Assembly: GCF_004116465.1 (NCBI RefSeq)
Contig: NZ_PDJV01000001.1
Span: 62,001-126,000 of the forward strand
Source: Arcobacter sp. F2176
GTDB lineage: Bacteria; Campylobacterota; Campylobacteria; Campylobacterales; Arcobacteraceae
Direction of reading: 5' to 3'
Length of the DNA: 64,000 nt
Part shown: one piece after another, positions 31,923 through 43,009 of the stretch
How the letters are laid out: every line of letters begins with the position of its first letter
Numbering within the stretch: the first letter of the stretch is position 1
Translations under genes and position numbers: made by a program
The notes under the pieces: model-generated
Database searches by the model: none
Seen by the model: the letters and a program-made list of their open reading frames with translations, nothing else
Told to the model about the DNA's origin: nothing

Positions 31923-33419
31923 ATGAAAAATTCAGCTGATGTTGAAAAATGGCTAGAAAGACATTCAATTGGTAATTATTTTATTTCAAAAGATTTAAAA
32001 GTAACTGTTCATGGAAATGTGAACTTAAATGGCAAGATAAAAGAATTTAAATTACCAGTAAAGTTTGATGTTGTTGATGGATATTTTGATATTAGTCATA
32101 ATACATTAACTTCATTAGAAGGGTGTCCAGAAAAAGTAACTGGAGACTTTAATTGTTCTTATAATAATATAGACTCTTTAAATGGTTCACCAATAGCAGT
32201 TGCTGATTTTAATTGTTCTCATAACAAATTAACAACACTGTCTTATTGTCCAAAAGAGATATTAGGATATATAGATTGCTCAAACAATGAAATTAGTTCA
32301 ATAAAAGGAAGTCCTCGAACAGTAAGAGGGTATTTTAATTGTTCTGAAAACAAGATACACACCTTAAAAGGTGGCCCTAAATATGTAACTTTATATTTTG
32401 ATTGTTCTCATAATATCTTAAGAGAATTAAAAGGTGGACCAATAACTGTTGGTGAAGATTATATATGTAATGGGAATGAAATACAAGATTTAGATGGTAT
32501 TTCTGATGAAATTGGTTGGGATTTAATTACTGATGTTAGATTAAATCACTTAGTACATAGTTTTGATGAAATTACAACTACTTGGAGATACAAAGGTAAA
32601 GATGTTGTTGAGCATGTTTATAAACCAATTGTTTCATTACAAAACAAAGAAGATATTGCAAGATGGTTGCATAAGCATGACATAAAAGATTATAAAATAT
32701 CAGATGATAATTCAGTTTCAGTAAATGGAAGAGTTAAATTAAATGATAGATTAGCAAACCTTTCAAGACTTCCATTGAAATTTAATGAAATAAATGGTGA
32801 TTTTGATATAAGTGATAATGAATTAACTTCCTTAGAAGGATGCCCAAGTATTATAAAAGGTGATTTTTTAGCTTTTAAAAATGAAATTTATTCTTTAAAA
32901 GGTGGACCTAAAGAAGTTCATGGAAATTATGTTATTTTAAAAAATAATATTACAAATTTAAAATATGCACCAACAATTGTTAAAGATGATTTTATCTGTT
33001 CTCATAATCCAATAGATAGTTTAGAAGGATTAAATTTAGTTCAAGGTTCAATCTTCACTAATGTTTCACTTCCTGATTTAAAGTCACAAAAATTTGTTTA
33101 TAATAAAATAACAACTTATAAATATTCTGGTGATTTGGTATGTGAATATTTAGATAGAATATATGTAACATTAACAGATGAAGAGAAAATTTTTGAAAAT
33201 ACAAGAAAAAAACTTCATAATGGAATCACAAGATTAATCAATACAAATGGATTAAAAAAAGAGATGGTAACAGATACTTTACTTAAAAATTTAACAAAAT
33301 ATAATTTAAATGATTTAAGAGAAAAAGTGCTTTGTATCCGAAATCCAAGTGATACTGAAAAAGAAAAAGAACTATCAGAAAAAGAACTTTTAAAGTTAGC
33401 TTTTGATCAAGAGCTTTAA
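31923..33419 (+). CDS. Leucine-rich-repeat-like protein with an internal duplication
   Basis: A 498-residue soluble protein without signal peptide. Residues 53-190 hold seven repeats of about 21 residues, of the form GDFNCSYNNIDSLNGSPIAV. Each has a Phe-x-Cys-Ser strand and an Asn-x-Leu-x-x-Leu turn, so a solenoid with a Cys/Ser ladder is likely. A second set of four to five repeats follows about residues 290-380. Each set is preceded by a ~45-residue head (VEKWLERHSIGNYFISKD; IARWLHKHDIKDYKISDD) and followed by a similar tail (DEITTTWRYKGKDVVEHVY; NKITTYKYSGDLVCEYLD), so the whole ~210-residue unit is duplicated. The C-terminal ~90 residues are helical. Similar repeats occur in some phage proteins. 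Function is unknown. AAGGTAAAGT precedes the ATG. Confidence 0.8.
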   Translation: MKNSADVEKWLERHSIGNYFISKDLKVTVHGNVNLNGKIKEFKLPVKFDVVDGYFDISHNTLTSLEGCPEKVTGDFNCSYNNIDSLNGSPIAVADFNCSHNKLTTLSYCPKEILGYIDCSNNEISSIKGSPRTVRGYFNCSENKIHTLKGGPKYVTLYFDCSHNILRELKGGPITVGEDYICNGNEIQDLDGISDEIGWDLITDVRLNHLVHSFDEITTTWRYKGKDVVEHVYKPIVSLQNKEDIARWLHKHDIKDYKISDDNSVSVNGRVKLNDRLANLSRLPLKFNEINGDFDISDNELTSLEGCPSIIKGDFLAFKNEIYSLKGGPKEVHGNYVILKNNITNLKYAPTIVKDDFICSHNPIDSLEGLNLVQGSIFTNVSLPDLKSQKFVYNKITTYKYSGDLVCEYLDRIYVTLTDEEKIFENTRKKLHNGITRLINTNGLKKEMVTDTLLKNLTKYNLNDLREKVLCIRNPSDTEKEKELSEKELLKLAFDQEL

Positions 33420-33490
33420 TCGTTTTACTTTCGGTTTAGTTTACTTTAGTTAAAATCGCGAATTACTAAAACAACAAGTAGGGAAAATAT

Positions 33491-35080
33491 ATGGTTCAAA
33501 CAGTCAATTTAAAAAAATCATTTGGTGCAAGAGTTTTATTTCAAGAAATAAATCTGAAACTAGATGCTGGTAAAAGATATGGGTTAATTGGTGCTAATGG
33601 TGCTGGAAAAACTACATTCTTGAAAATTTTATCTGGAGAAGAAGAAGCAACAGAAGGTGAAGTACAAGTTCAAAATGGTAAAAAAGTTGGAACTTTAAGT
33701 CAAAATCAATTTGCTTATGAAACATATAGTTTATTTGATACAGTTTTACTTGGAAATAGAAGATTATACGATGCTATTAAAGAAAAAGAAAAACTTTATA
33801 TGGAAGAGTATACTGATGAAATTGGTGAAAAGCTAGGTGAACTAGAAATCATATGTTGTGAAGAAGACCCAACATATGAATATGATGTTAAAATTACTAA
33901 AATATTAGAAGAATTAGGTTTCCCTGCATCAACTCACAATGATTTAATGTCAACTCTTACTGGTGGAAATAAATTTAAAGTTTTACTAGCTCAAGTTTTA
34001 TATCCAAAACCAGATGTGTTATTTTTAGATGAGCCCACAAATAACCTTGATATAGAAACAATTGGTTGGTTAGAAAATCAATTGCAACACCATGATGGTA
34101 CAATGGTAGTTATTTCACATGATAGACACTTCTTAAATGCAGTATGTACTCATATCTTAGATGTGGATTATAAACAAATTAGAGAGTTTAGTGGTACTTA
34201 TGATGATTGGTATATTGCTTCAACTTTAATGGCTAAACAACAACAAGCTGATGTAAACAAAAAACTTAAAGAAAAAGACGAGTTAGAAAAATTTATTGCT
34301 AGATTTAGTGCAAATGCATCAAAAGCTAGACAAGCAACATCAAGACAAAAACAACTTGATAAATTAGATGTTGGTTCTATTCAAGTCTCAAGTAGAAGAG
34401 ACCCTTCTATTATTTTTAGACAAAAAAGAGAAGTGGGTAAAGAATTACTTACTGTTAAAAATATCTCTAAATCATATGATGGTGAACAAGTTTTAAATGA
34501 TATCTCTTTTACTGTTGAAAAAGGTGATAAGATTGCACTTATTGGACCAAATGGTATTGGTAAAACAACTTTATGTGAAATCATGATGGAAAAAGTAAAA
34601 CCAGATAGTGGTGAAGTTTTTTGGGGTGCTACAATTCAAAATGGATACTTTCCTCAAAATGCAACAGATATTATCAAAGGTGAAATGACATTATACGATT
34701 GGTTACGAGATTTTGATAGGGATGCAGATATCTCTGAAATAAGAAATTGTCTTGGTAGAATGTTATTTAATGGTCAAGAACAAGAGAAAAAAGTTAGTGC
34801 TTGTAGTGGTGGAGAAAAACATAGAATGTGGCTTTCTAAAATCATGCTAGAACAACCAAACTTTATGATATTAGATGAACCAACAAACCATTTAGACCTT
34901 GAAGCAATTATTGCATTAGGTGAAGGACTTTTAGAATATCCAGGTTCTGTAATTTGTGTATCGCACGATAGGGAATTACTTGATGCTTATGCAAATAGAA
35001 TTATTGCCATTCAAAATGATGGTTCTATTGTAGATTTTAAAGGTACTTACGAAGAATATATTGAATCAAAAGAAGCCTAA
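33491..35080 (+). CDS. ybiT: ABC-F translation factor, YbiT type
   Basis: A 529-residue protein with two ABC domains and no membrane part. Walker A motifs are GANGAGKTT (about 35-43) and GPNGIGKTT. Signatures are LTGGNKFKVLLAQ (first, with Asn-Lys replacing the usual Glu-Lys) and CSGGEKHRMWLSK. Walker B motifs are VLFLDEPTNNLD and FMILDEPTNHLD. The length, the MVQTVNLKKSFGARVLF start and the short linker fit YbiT, an ABC-F protein thought to help translation, more than resistance types. It is transcribed alone and ends in a terminator that overlaps its stop. Confidence 0.85.
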   Translation: MVQTVNLKKSFGARVLFQEINLKLDAGKRYGLIGANGAGKTTFLKILSGEEEATEGEVQVQNGKKVGTLSQNQFAYETYSLFDTVLLGNRRLYDAIKEKEKLYMEEYTDEIGEKLGELEIICCEEDPTYEYDVKITKILEELGFPASTHNDLMSTLTGGNKFKVLLAQVLYPKPDVLFLDEPTNNLDIETIGWLENQLQHHDGTMVVISHDRHFLNAVCTHILDVDYKQIREFSGTYDDWYIASTLMAKQQQADVNKKLKEKDELEKFIARFSANASKARQATSRQKQLDKLDVGSIQVSSRRDPSIIFRQKREVGKELLTVKNISKSYDGEQVLNDISFTVEKGDKIALIGPNGIGKTTLCEIMMEKVKPDSGEVFWGATIQNGYFPQNATDIIKGEMTLYDWLRDFDRDADISEIRNCLGRMLFNGQEQEKKVSACSGGEKHRMWLSKIMLEQPNFMILDEPTNHLDLEAIIALGEGLLEYPGSVICVSHDRELLDAYANRIIAIQNDGSIVDFKGTYEEYIESKEA

Positions 35081-35090
35081 GCTTCTTTTG
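35067..35090. terminator. Two-way terminator between ybiT and the thioesterase gene
   Basis: CAAAAGAAGC (35067-35076) pairs perfectly with GCTTCTTTTG (35081-35090) around CTAA. The stem includes the last codons and the stop of ybiT. Confidence 0.75.
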
Positions 35091-35098
35091 TAAAAAAA

Positions 35099-35584
35099 CT
35101 AATAAATAGTCTTTAATGCATGTTTTGAAGACATTCTTTGCTCTCTTCTTTTGATAGCATCGTTATATCTTCTTTTTTCATCTTCAGTTACTGGTTCTAA
35201 TTTTGGAACTGGTAATGGCTCCCAATTTTCATTAACTGCTACCATTGTAAAATAACAAACATTTGTGTTTTTTATTGTATGGTCTTTTATATCTTCAGAA
35301 ATGACTTTTATACCAATTTCCATTGAAGTTCTTCCAACATAATTTACTGATGCATGAAATGTAACTAGAGAACCAATTTTAATAGGGTCTTTAAATAAAA
35401 CCATATCAACAGAAAGTGTTACAGCATATCCTCCTGAATATCTTGCAGCACATGCATATGCTACATGATCTAACATTTTTAAAATTTCTCCGCCATGTAC
35501 ATTTTTACCACTAAAATTTGCTTTATCTGGTGTCATCAACATCGTCATTGTAAGAGATTTTTCACCTTTTACTGTATTGCTCAT
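35099..35584 (-). CDS. Acyl-CoA thioesterase (hotdog fold, YciA/BFIT-like)
   Basis: A 161-residue hotdog-fold enzyme that hydrolyses acyl-CoA in the cytoplasm. Family marks are MLMTPDKANFSGKNVHGGEILKMLD, which holds the catalytic Asn/Gly-Gly region, AYACAARYSGGYAVTLSVD and VTFHASVNYVGRTSMEIGI. The length fits the single-domain YciA group. The start at 35584 has AAAGGTTATAT before it. It is transcribed alone on the minus strand; ligA ends 121 bases upstream of it on the same strand, with its own region between. Confidence 0.88.
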   Translation of the reverse strand: MSNTVKGEKSLTMTMLMTPDKANFSGKNVHGGEILKMLDHVAYACAARYSGGYAVTLSVDMVLFKDPIKIGSLVTFHASVNYVGRTSMEIGIKVISEDIKDHTIKNTNVCYFTMVAVNENWEPLPVPKLEPVTEDEKRRYNDAIKRREQRMSSKHALKTIY

Positions 35585-35705
35585 ATATAACCTTTGTAAA
35601 ATATCTTTTAATTATAGACTAAATATATATAAATACATTATAAAAACTTATTTTAAAGGAGTGCAAAATTTGAAATTTATTAAAAAGTAACACTTGATAA
35701 ATATT

Positions 35706-38367
<2,662 letters not shown>

Positions 38368-38429
38368 AAGAAATTATATCATTTTAAACTAATATTTTTT
38401 TTGATATAATTCTGCACTATGGAGAAAAT

Positions 38430-38771
38430 ATGAGTTATTTAGATATTTGTATACTGGGTTGGAACTTAAATGCTTTAATGTTTGTCATTAATTTATTTCT
38501 TGCTATAAAAGTAATAAAAGCAACAGATGTTGAAGTAATACAAGAACAAACTAGATTATTAGAAGAATTAAAATTTGAATTTGATAAATATTACCCAAAT
38601 CGAAAAGTTGAAGTGAGTATTTCATATATTGTTCCATTTACTGCATTTTTTAGAATGACTTTAAGAATTTTAGAAATGTTCTTCTTTTTCACAAGAAATA
38701 AAAATACTACAATGTATGATTTTATGGTTTATAAATATTCTTATGACATCCAAAAAGCTAAATCAAAATAA
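38430..38771 (+). CDS. Small membrane-associated unknown protein
   Basis: A 113-residue protein with one clear membrane helix (about residues 7-28), a charged helical middle rich in Glu and Lys (VEVIQEQTRLLEELKFEFDKYYPNRK) and a second hydrophobic patch near 65-90. ATGGAGAAAAT gives a GGAG site before the ATG. No family is recognised. It lies directly before tRNA-Val and could share its promoter region. Its composition matches its neighbours. Confidence 0.6.
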   Translation: MSYLDICILGWNLNALMFVINLFLAIKVIKATDVEVIQEQTRLLEELKFEFDKYYPNRKVEVSISYIVPFTAFFRMTLRILEMFFFFTRNKNTTMYDFMVYKYSYDIQKAKSK

Positions 38772-38800
38772 TATTTAGCTATTATCTCATTCTTTAAAAT

Positions 38801-38876
38801 GGTCGCATAGCTCAGTTGGTAGAGCACCACCTTGACATGGTGGTGGTCGTAGGTTCAAGTCCTATTGTGGCCACCA
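38801..38876 (+). tRNA. tRNA-Val (anticodon GAC)
   Basis: A full cloverleaf with encoded CCA end. The acceptor GGTCGCA pairs with TGTGGCC, the D arm contains AGCTCAGTTGGTAGAGC, the anticodon stem CCACC/GGTGG holds the loop TTGACAT with anticodon GAC at 38834-38836, and the T arm contains GGTTCAAGTCC. It is a single gene, not in a cluster, between the small unknown protein and the stress-protein gene. Confidence 0.97.
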
Positions 38877-38975
38877 TACAAATTAGTTATAAAATTTCTT
38901 AAAAGTCTTTTTTGCAAGTTTTATGACAGTCTTTCGTGCTATAATTTAATAATATATTTTCTTAAAGGATTTTTT

Positions 38976-39824
38976 ATGATTTACAAAAAAATGTTTTTTC
39001 CTATTGGTGGTGGTGAAGAGTTAAAAGAGAGATTATTTGCAGCATTATTAATTGCAAAATATTTTGATGCAAACTTAGAAATTTTAAAATGTTTACATGA
39101 TACTGGCAAAAAAATGTACAAAAATTTGGGTATTTCTAGTCATATAATGAAAGAAATTGATGATGTAATTGCTCTAAAAGCTCAAGAAGAATCAATTGAA
39201 TTTGAGAAAGCTCTTATAGAAATTGGAAAAATTGTTGGGATGGACGTATCAACTACTCCAATTCCAAATAAAGTTCATGCTCTTTTAACTGTAAAAGAGG
39301 GAAATAGAAGCCTTTTAGTTGAAGAAGAATCTAAATTTTGTGATATAGTAATTGCTGCTGCTCCTCCATCTGGAATAGCAACTGCAACATTTGAAACATC
39401 AGTTTTAAAAAGTGGAAAACCTGTTCTTATGTTCCCAAGAAAAATGAAAACTTTTAATACAAAATCAATACTTATTGGATGGAATAATACAGTTGAGTCA
39501 TCACGAGCTATAACTTCATCTGTTGAATTGTTAAAACAAGCTCAAAGAGTACAAATAGTATCTTCTGATGAATATAGTGGTGATATGGTAAAAATTAACC
39601 AATTAATTGAATATCTTAAATTTCATGGAATTGATGCAAGTTATAAAATTGTAGAAACTACAAGAATCCCAGGTCAAGCGTTATTAAATGCTGCACTTGA
39701 TGGAAACTTTGACTTAATAGTTGCAGGTGCTTATGGTCATAAAGGATTGAGAGAACTTATGTTTGGTGGTGCTACTAGATATTTATTAGAACATTCTACT
39801 TTACCAGTATTTATGTCTCACTAG
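38976..39824 (+). CDS. Universal stress protein, two-domain type
   Basis: A 282-residue UspA-family protein. The C-terminal half has the full ATP-binding signature (GAYGHKGLRELMFGG, then TRYLLEHSTLPVF). The N-terminal half keeps the fold but not a clear Gly-rich loop. Tandem proteins of this kind often have one nucleotide-binding and one degenerate domain. ATG 38976 with AAAGGATTTTTT is the start; a longer frame reaching 38865 would run into tRNA-Val. The response-regulator gene tctD follows after 19 bases, so stress protein and regulator may share a message. Confidence 0.85.
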   Translation: MIYKKMFFPIGGGEELKERLFAALLIAKYFDANLEILKCLHDTGKKMYKNLGISSHIMKEIDDVIALKAQEESIEFEKALIEIGKIVGMDVSTTPIPNKVHALLTVKEGNRSLLVEEESKFCDIVIAAAPPSGIATATFETSVLKSGKPVLMFPRKMKTFNTKSILIGWNNTVESSRAITSSVELLKQAQRVQIVSSDEYSGDMVKINQLIEYLKFHGIDASYKIVETTRIPGQALLNAALDGNFDLIVAGAYGHKGLRELMFGGATRYLLEHSTLPVFMSH

Positions 39825-39843
39825 ATTAATGTAAAATATTGCT

Positions 39844-40503
39844 ATGAAGATATTATTACTTGAAGATAATAAAACATTAGCAAAAGGAATATTTAATAAA
39901 TTAGTGCAACATGGTTATGTAGTAGACCTCTTCTATGATGGAGAAGAGGGTCTATACTCTTTAAATACTTCTACTTATGATCTTCTTATTTTAGACTTAG
40001 GGTTACCAAGTTTAGATGGAATTGATATTATAAAAGACTTAAGAAACTCTCAAAAGAATATTCCCATCTTAATCATTTCCGCTAGAGATAAACTTGACCA
40101 ACGAATATTAGGATTAGATAGTGGAGCAGATGATTATTTGTGTAAGCCTTTTGAACTTGATGAAGTTATCGCTAGAGTTCAAGCATTATTAAGACGAAGT
40201 AAAAATCAAATCTCTAAGTTGATTAAGTATAAAGATTTAGAATATAATTCTTTATCAAAAACTTTAACTAAAGATGATATTGTTATAGAATTAAGTAAAA
40301 GAGAGATAAATGTCTTTGAACATATGTTATTAAATTTAAATAATGTAGTTAGCAAAGAAAATATTGTAGAACATATTACATCTTTTGATGATGATTTTAA
40401 CCCAACCGCTGTTGAAACTTATGTTTCCAGACTAAGAAAAAAGCTAGGTAATTCTATTAACTTAAAAACAGTTAGAGGCTTAGGGTATATACTTAATTCA
40501 TAA
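39844..40503 (+). CDS. tctD: OmpR-type response regulator, probable TctD
   Basis: A 219-residue regulator with receiver domain (Asp51 in LLILDLGLPSLDG, Lys in LCKPFELDE) and a winged-helix effector (SKREINVFEHMLLN, and VETYVSRLRKKLG as recognition helix). Its kinase gene starts at its stop (the TAATG overlap at 40503), and the tricarboxylate-transport genes lie next door, which is the usual TctDE context. The probable binding site is the 23-bp element found before both tctC genes. Confidence 0.88.
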   Translation: MKILLLEDNKTLAKGIFNKLVQHGYVVDLFYDGEEGLYSLNTSTYDLLILDLGLPSLDGIDIIKDLRNSQKNIPILIISARDKLDQRILGLDSGADDYLCKPFELDEVIARVQALLRRSKNQISKLIKYKDLEYNSLSKTLTKDDIVIELSKREINVFEHMLLNLNNVVSKENIVEHITSFDDDFNPTAVETYVSRLRKKLGNSINLKTVRGLGYILNS

Positions 40504-41867
40504 TGGCTAAAAATACACAATCTATTAGTTATCGTTTAGTCATTTGGCTAACCATTCCTTTAATTATATTTTCTATTTTATTATTTTCTGTTATATATTT
40601 TTTTGTAAATGAAAAAGTAAATAAATTTTATGATAATAATCTATATGCAACTGGTAAAAGTATGGAAGATAGTATTGGCATTAGAAATGGACATTTACTT
40701 GTTGACTTACCTTACTTTGCCATTGATTTATTATCTTCTAATAATGAAGGTTCAGTTTTTTACTCTATAGTAGATGAAAATAATAAATTGCTTGTTGGAT
40801 ATAAAGGTTTAGTTAATAAAAAAGTCTTAGAAAAAAAAGATAAAGTTTTTTATAATACATCATTTGCAGCTGCACAATTGAGAGCTGTATCTTTTAATGT
40901 ATCTATTAATAATTTTGGTAAAAAACATAAAGCAATAATAACTGTTGCAGAAACTCTAGAAGGAAGAATTTCTGCAATTAATGATATTTTAATAGTATTA
41001 ATTGTTTTAATTGGTGTAGTTATTATTTCTACACTAATCATATCTTTAATTGCAGTTAGAAAAGGACTTAGACCTTTATATAATTTACAAAAAATAATAA
41101 AAAAACGAGATTTAAAAGATTTATCTCCTATAAGTTTTAATGCACCAAAAGAAATTGAAGAAGTATTAAATAGTATTAATATTTTATTAGAAAGAAGTAG
41201 AGACAATATTAAGTACATAGAACACTTCAATTCAGATGTTTCTCATCAATTAAGAACTCCTTTAGCAGAATTAAAAGTTAAAATAGAAGTGTTATATAAA
41301 AAAGATGAAAAAGAATATATTACTTTCATGAAAATTATTGATTCTATGAGTCATATTACGGAACAACTTCTTTTATATGCTAAAACAAATCCAAATTCAA
41401 TAAATATTAATAGATTTAAAAAAATAAATTTAACTCAAATGTGTAAGGATTATTGTCTTAAAACTGCGCCAAGAGTCTATGCAAAAGGTTTTGAATTTGC
41501 ATATGAGAGTTTTGATAAAGATGTATTTATTAATGCTGATTCAATTTTACTAGAAAGTATGTTAGATAACATTATTAATAATGCCTTATATTATGCAGTT
41601 GATGAAAAAAATAATCCAATGGGAACTATAAGTGTAAATATAAAAAGACATAATAATACTATTTGGTTAAATGTAAAAGATGAGGGTTATGGTTTAAATA
41701 CTAAAGATTTAAATCATATTTTTGATAGATTTTATAGAGTGGATTCAAATAAAAAAGGTAATGGATTAGGACTGAGCATTGTTAAACAAATTGCACAGTT
41801 ACATAATGCAACTGTACAAGCTTCAAATGATGAAGGTTTGGTTATTTCTATAGTTTTCCCTATATAA
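40503..41867 (+). CDS. tctE: Sensor histidine kinase, probable TctE
   Basis: A 454-residue membrane kinase: helices at about 14-35 and 161-184 enclose a ~125-residue periplasmic domain of the TctE type (VDLPYFAIDLLSSNNEGSVFYSI). Then HAMP, the H-box FNSDVSHQLRTPLAELK with His248, an N box DNIINNALYYAV, and the ATP lid KGNGLGLSIVKQIAQLH. It overlaps tctD by one base. Tricarboxylates or a related acid are the expected signal. It ends next to the first tctC gene, which is convergent. Confidence 0.87.
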   Translation: MAKNTQSISYRLVIWLTIPLIIFSILLFSVIYFFVNEKVNKFYDNNLYATGKSMEDSIGIRNGHLLVDLPYFAIDLLSSNNEGSVFYSIVDENNKLLVGYKGLVNKKVLEKKDKVFYNTSFAAAQLRAVSFNVSINNFGKKHKAIITVAETLEGRISAINDILIVLIVLIGVVIISTLIISLIAVRKGLRPLYNLQKIIKKRDLKDLSPISFNAPKEIEEVLNSINILLERSRDNIKYIEHFNSDVSHQLRTPLAELKVKIEVLYKKDEKEYITFMKIIDSMSHITEQLLLYAKTNPNSININRFKKINLTQMCKDYCLKTAPRVYAKGFEFAYESFDKDVFINADSILLESMLDNIINNALYYAVDEKNNPMGTISVNIKRHNNTIWLNVKDEGYGLNTKDLNHIFDRFYRVDSNKKGNGLGLSIVKQIAQLHNATVQASNDEGLVISIVFPI

Positions 41868-42866
41868 TTATTCTTTTACTAAATATGAATAAGATTTGAA
41901 AATATCATATGATTCTTGAATCAAATGATTTGATTCTTCTGGTCCTGTCCAAGTGTAGCCAATGTCATTTGATTTTAAGAACTTTTGAACATCTTTTCTA
42001 GCTAAAGTTCTTTTTATTGCATTAGTCAATTTCTCATATCTCTCTGGATATTTTTCTTTAAATTCTTTTCTAACTGCAAAACCTCTTGTAGAACCAGTGA
42101 ATACTGGAACTTGAAAACCTAAAGGTTCAATTGCTTCATTTAGTGTTGGAGCATCCCATTGTTTTACTCTCTTATCTTTTACGATAGCCAAAGGTTTTAT
42201 AAATTCTTTAATAGTTTCACTTCCTTGCGCTGAAATTGCTATTAAGTCAACTTGTCCACCTGCAATTGCTGTTCTTGCTTTACCTCCACTATTGTATACA
42301 ACAAGATTTAAATTTTCTTGAGGAATATTATATTTATCTAACATAAGTTTTAAAAGTAATTGTCCTACTGACCCCTGAAAAACAGCAGCTTTTACTGTTT
42401 TTGGGTGATTTTTAATTGCATTTAAAATTTCTACCATATTATTGTATTTTGAATCTTTATTGACAGCAAATAATTCAAAATCAAGCCATTGTACATTGAT
42501 AAAATCAAAATCACTTATTTTAAATTTAGCACCACCTGTTAAAATTGAATTAGCCAAAAATGGTGAAAAAGTTGAAGCAAATATTGTATATCCATCTGCA
42601 GGCTTTTTTAACACATAATTAGCAGCAATTTGAGTACTAGCTCCTTTTTTATTGAATACTTTTATGGGAGTATTTAACTCATCTGATAAAAAAGTAGACA
42701 TTGATCTTGTCATTCTATCGGCACTGCCCCCAATACCGAAACCTACAACAAAATTAATTGGTTTATTAGGATATTCATCTGCTTGTAAATTTATAGTAAA
42801 TAAACTTATTCCTAATACAAAAATTAAAGCAGATTTAATTGCTGATTTAAACATGCTTGTATACAT
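41868..42866 (-). CDS. tctC: Tripartite tricarboxylate transporter binding protein TctC, copy 1
   Basis: A 332-residue periplasmic protein with a signal peptide (about 1-29, ending LQADE) and the TctC/Bug fold: YPNKPINFVVGFGIGGSADRMTRS, FASTFSPFLANSIL and FVPVFTGSTRGFAVRKEF-type segments. It captures a carboxylate and hands it to TctAB. It is roughly three-quarters identical to the copy at 44970. It follows tctA by 143 bases, which hold a stable hairpin (42965-42995) and its own control element (42904-42926). AAGGAG precedes the ATG. Copy 1 may bind a different acid. Confidence 0.9.
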   Translation of the reverse strand: MYTSMFKSAIKSALIFVLGISLFTINLQADEYPNKPINFVVGFGIGGSADRMTRSMSTFLSDELNTPIKVFNKKGASTQIAANYVLKKPADGYTIFASTFSPFLANSILTGGAKFKISDFDFINVQWLDFELFAVNKDSKYNNMVEILNAIKNHPKTVKAAVFQGSVGQLLLKLMLDKYNIPQENLNLVVYNSGGKARTAIAGGQVDLIAISAQGSETIKEFIKPLAIVKDKRVKQWDAPTLNEAIEPLGFQVPVFTGSTRGFAVRKEFKEKYPERYEKLTNAIKRTLARKDVQKFLKSNDIGYTWTGPEESNHLIQESYDIFKSYSYLVKE

Positions 42867-42903
42867 GTAACTCCTTTATTATTAGTATAAGAAATTTTAA
42901 CTA

Positions 42904-42926
42904 ACAAAGCTGTCATGAAACTTGCA
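42904..42926 (-). promoter_or_regulatory. Repeated 23-bp element before tctC copy 1
   Basis: Twenty-three bases are identical to those at 46006-46028, before tctC copy 2. In both cases the element ends 37 bases before the start codon. It contains the palindrome TCATGA. A TATACT -10 box stands between element and start. Best guess: activator site for the response regulator at 39844. Confidence 0.6.
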
Positions 42927-42964
42927 TATAAAATTAGTATAAACAAAAGAAAGAAGTAGGGGAG

Positions 42965-42995
42965 TTTGTACAGTTACATGAAGTAACTGTACAAA
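42965..42995. terminator. Perfect 13-bp hairpin between tctA and tctC copy 1
   Basis: TTTGTACAGTTAC (42965-42977) and GTAACTGTACAAA (42983-42995) pair without mismatch around ATGAA. On the tctA strand no T run follows it, so it may act as an RNA stabiliser or partial terminator instead of a full stop signal. It lies 15 bases after the tctA stop. Confidence 0.45.
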
Positions 42996-43009
42996 ATAAA
43001 AGTTTATAT

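Noticed and set aside
31923-33419. Prophage remnant, because of phage-like repeats in this protein
   Set aside because: Neighbours on both sides are ordinary chromosomal genes (thiI, ybiT), and no integrase, attachment repeat or other phage gene is present.
35660-35690. Short frame MKFIKK after an AAAGGAG on the plus strand, between ligA and the thioesterase gene
   Set aside because: Only six codons, TTG start, no gene follows on that strand for it to regulate.
38865-38975. N-terminal extension of the universal stress protein
   Set aside because: The extension would start inside tRNA-Val and encodes a Phe/Leu/Tyr-rich stretch with no family likeness; ATG 38976 has a proper ribosome binding site.
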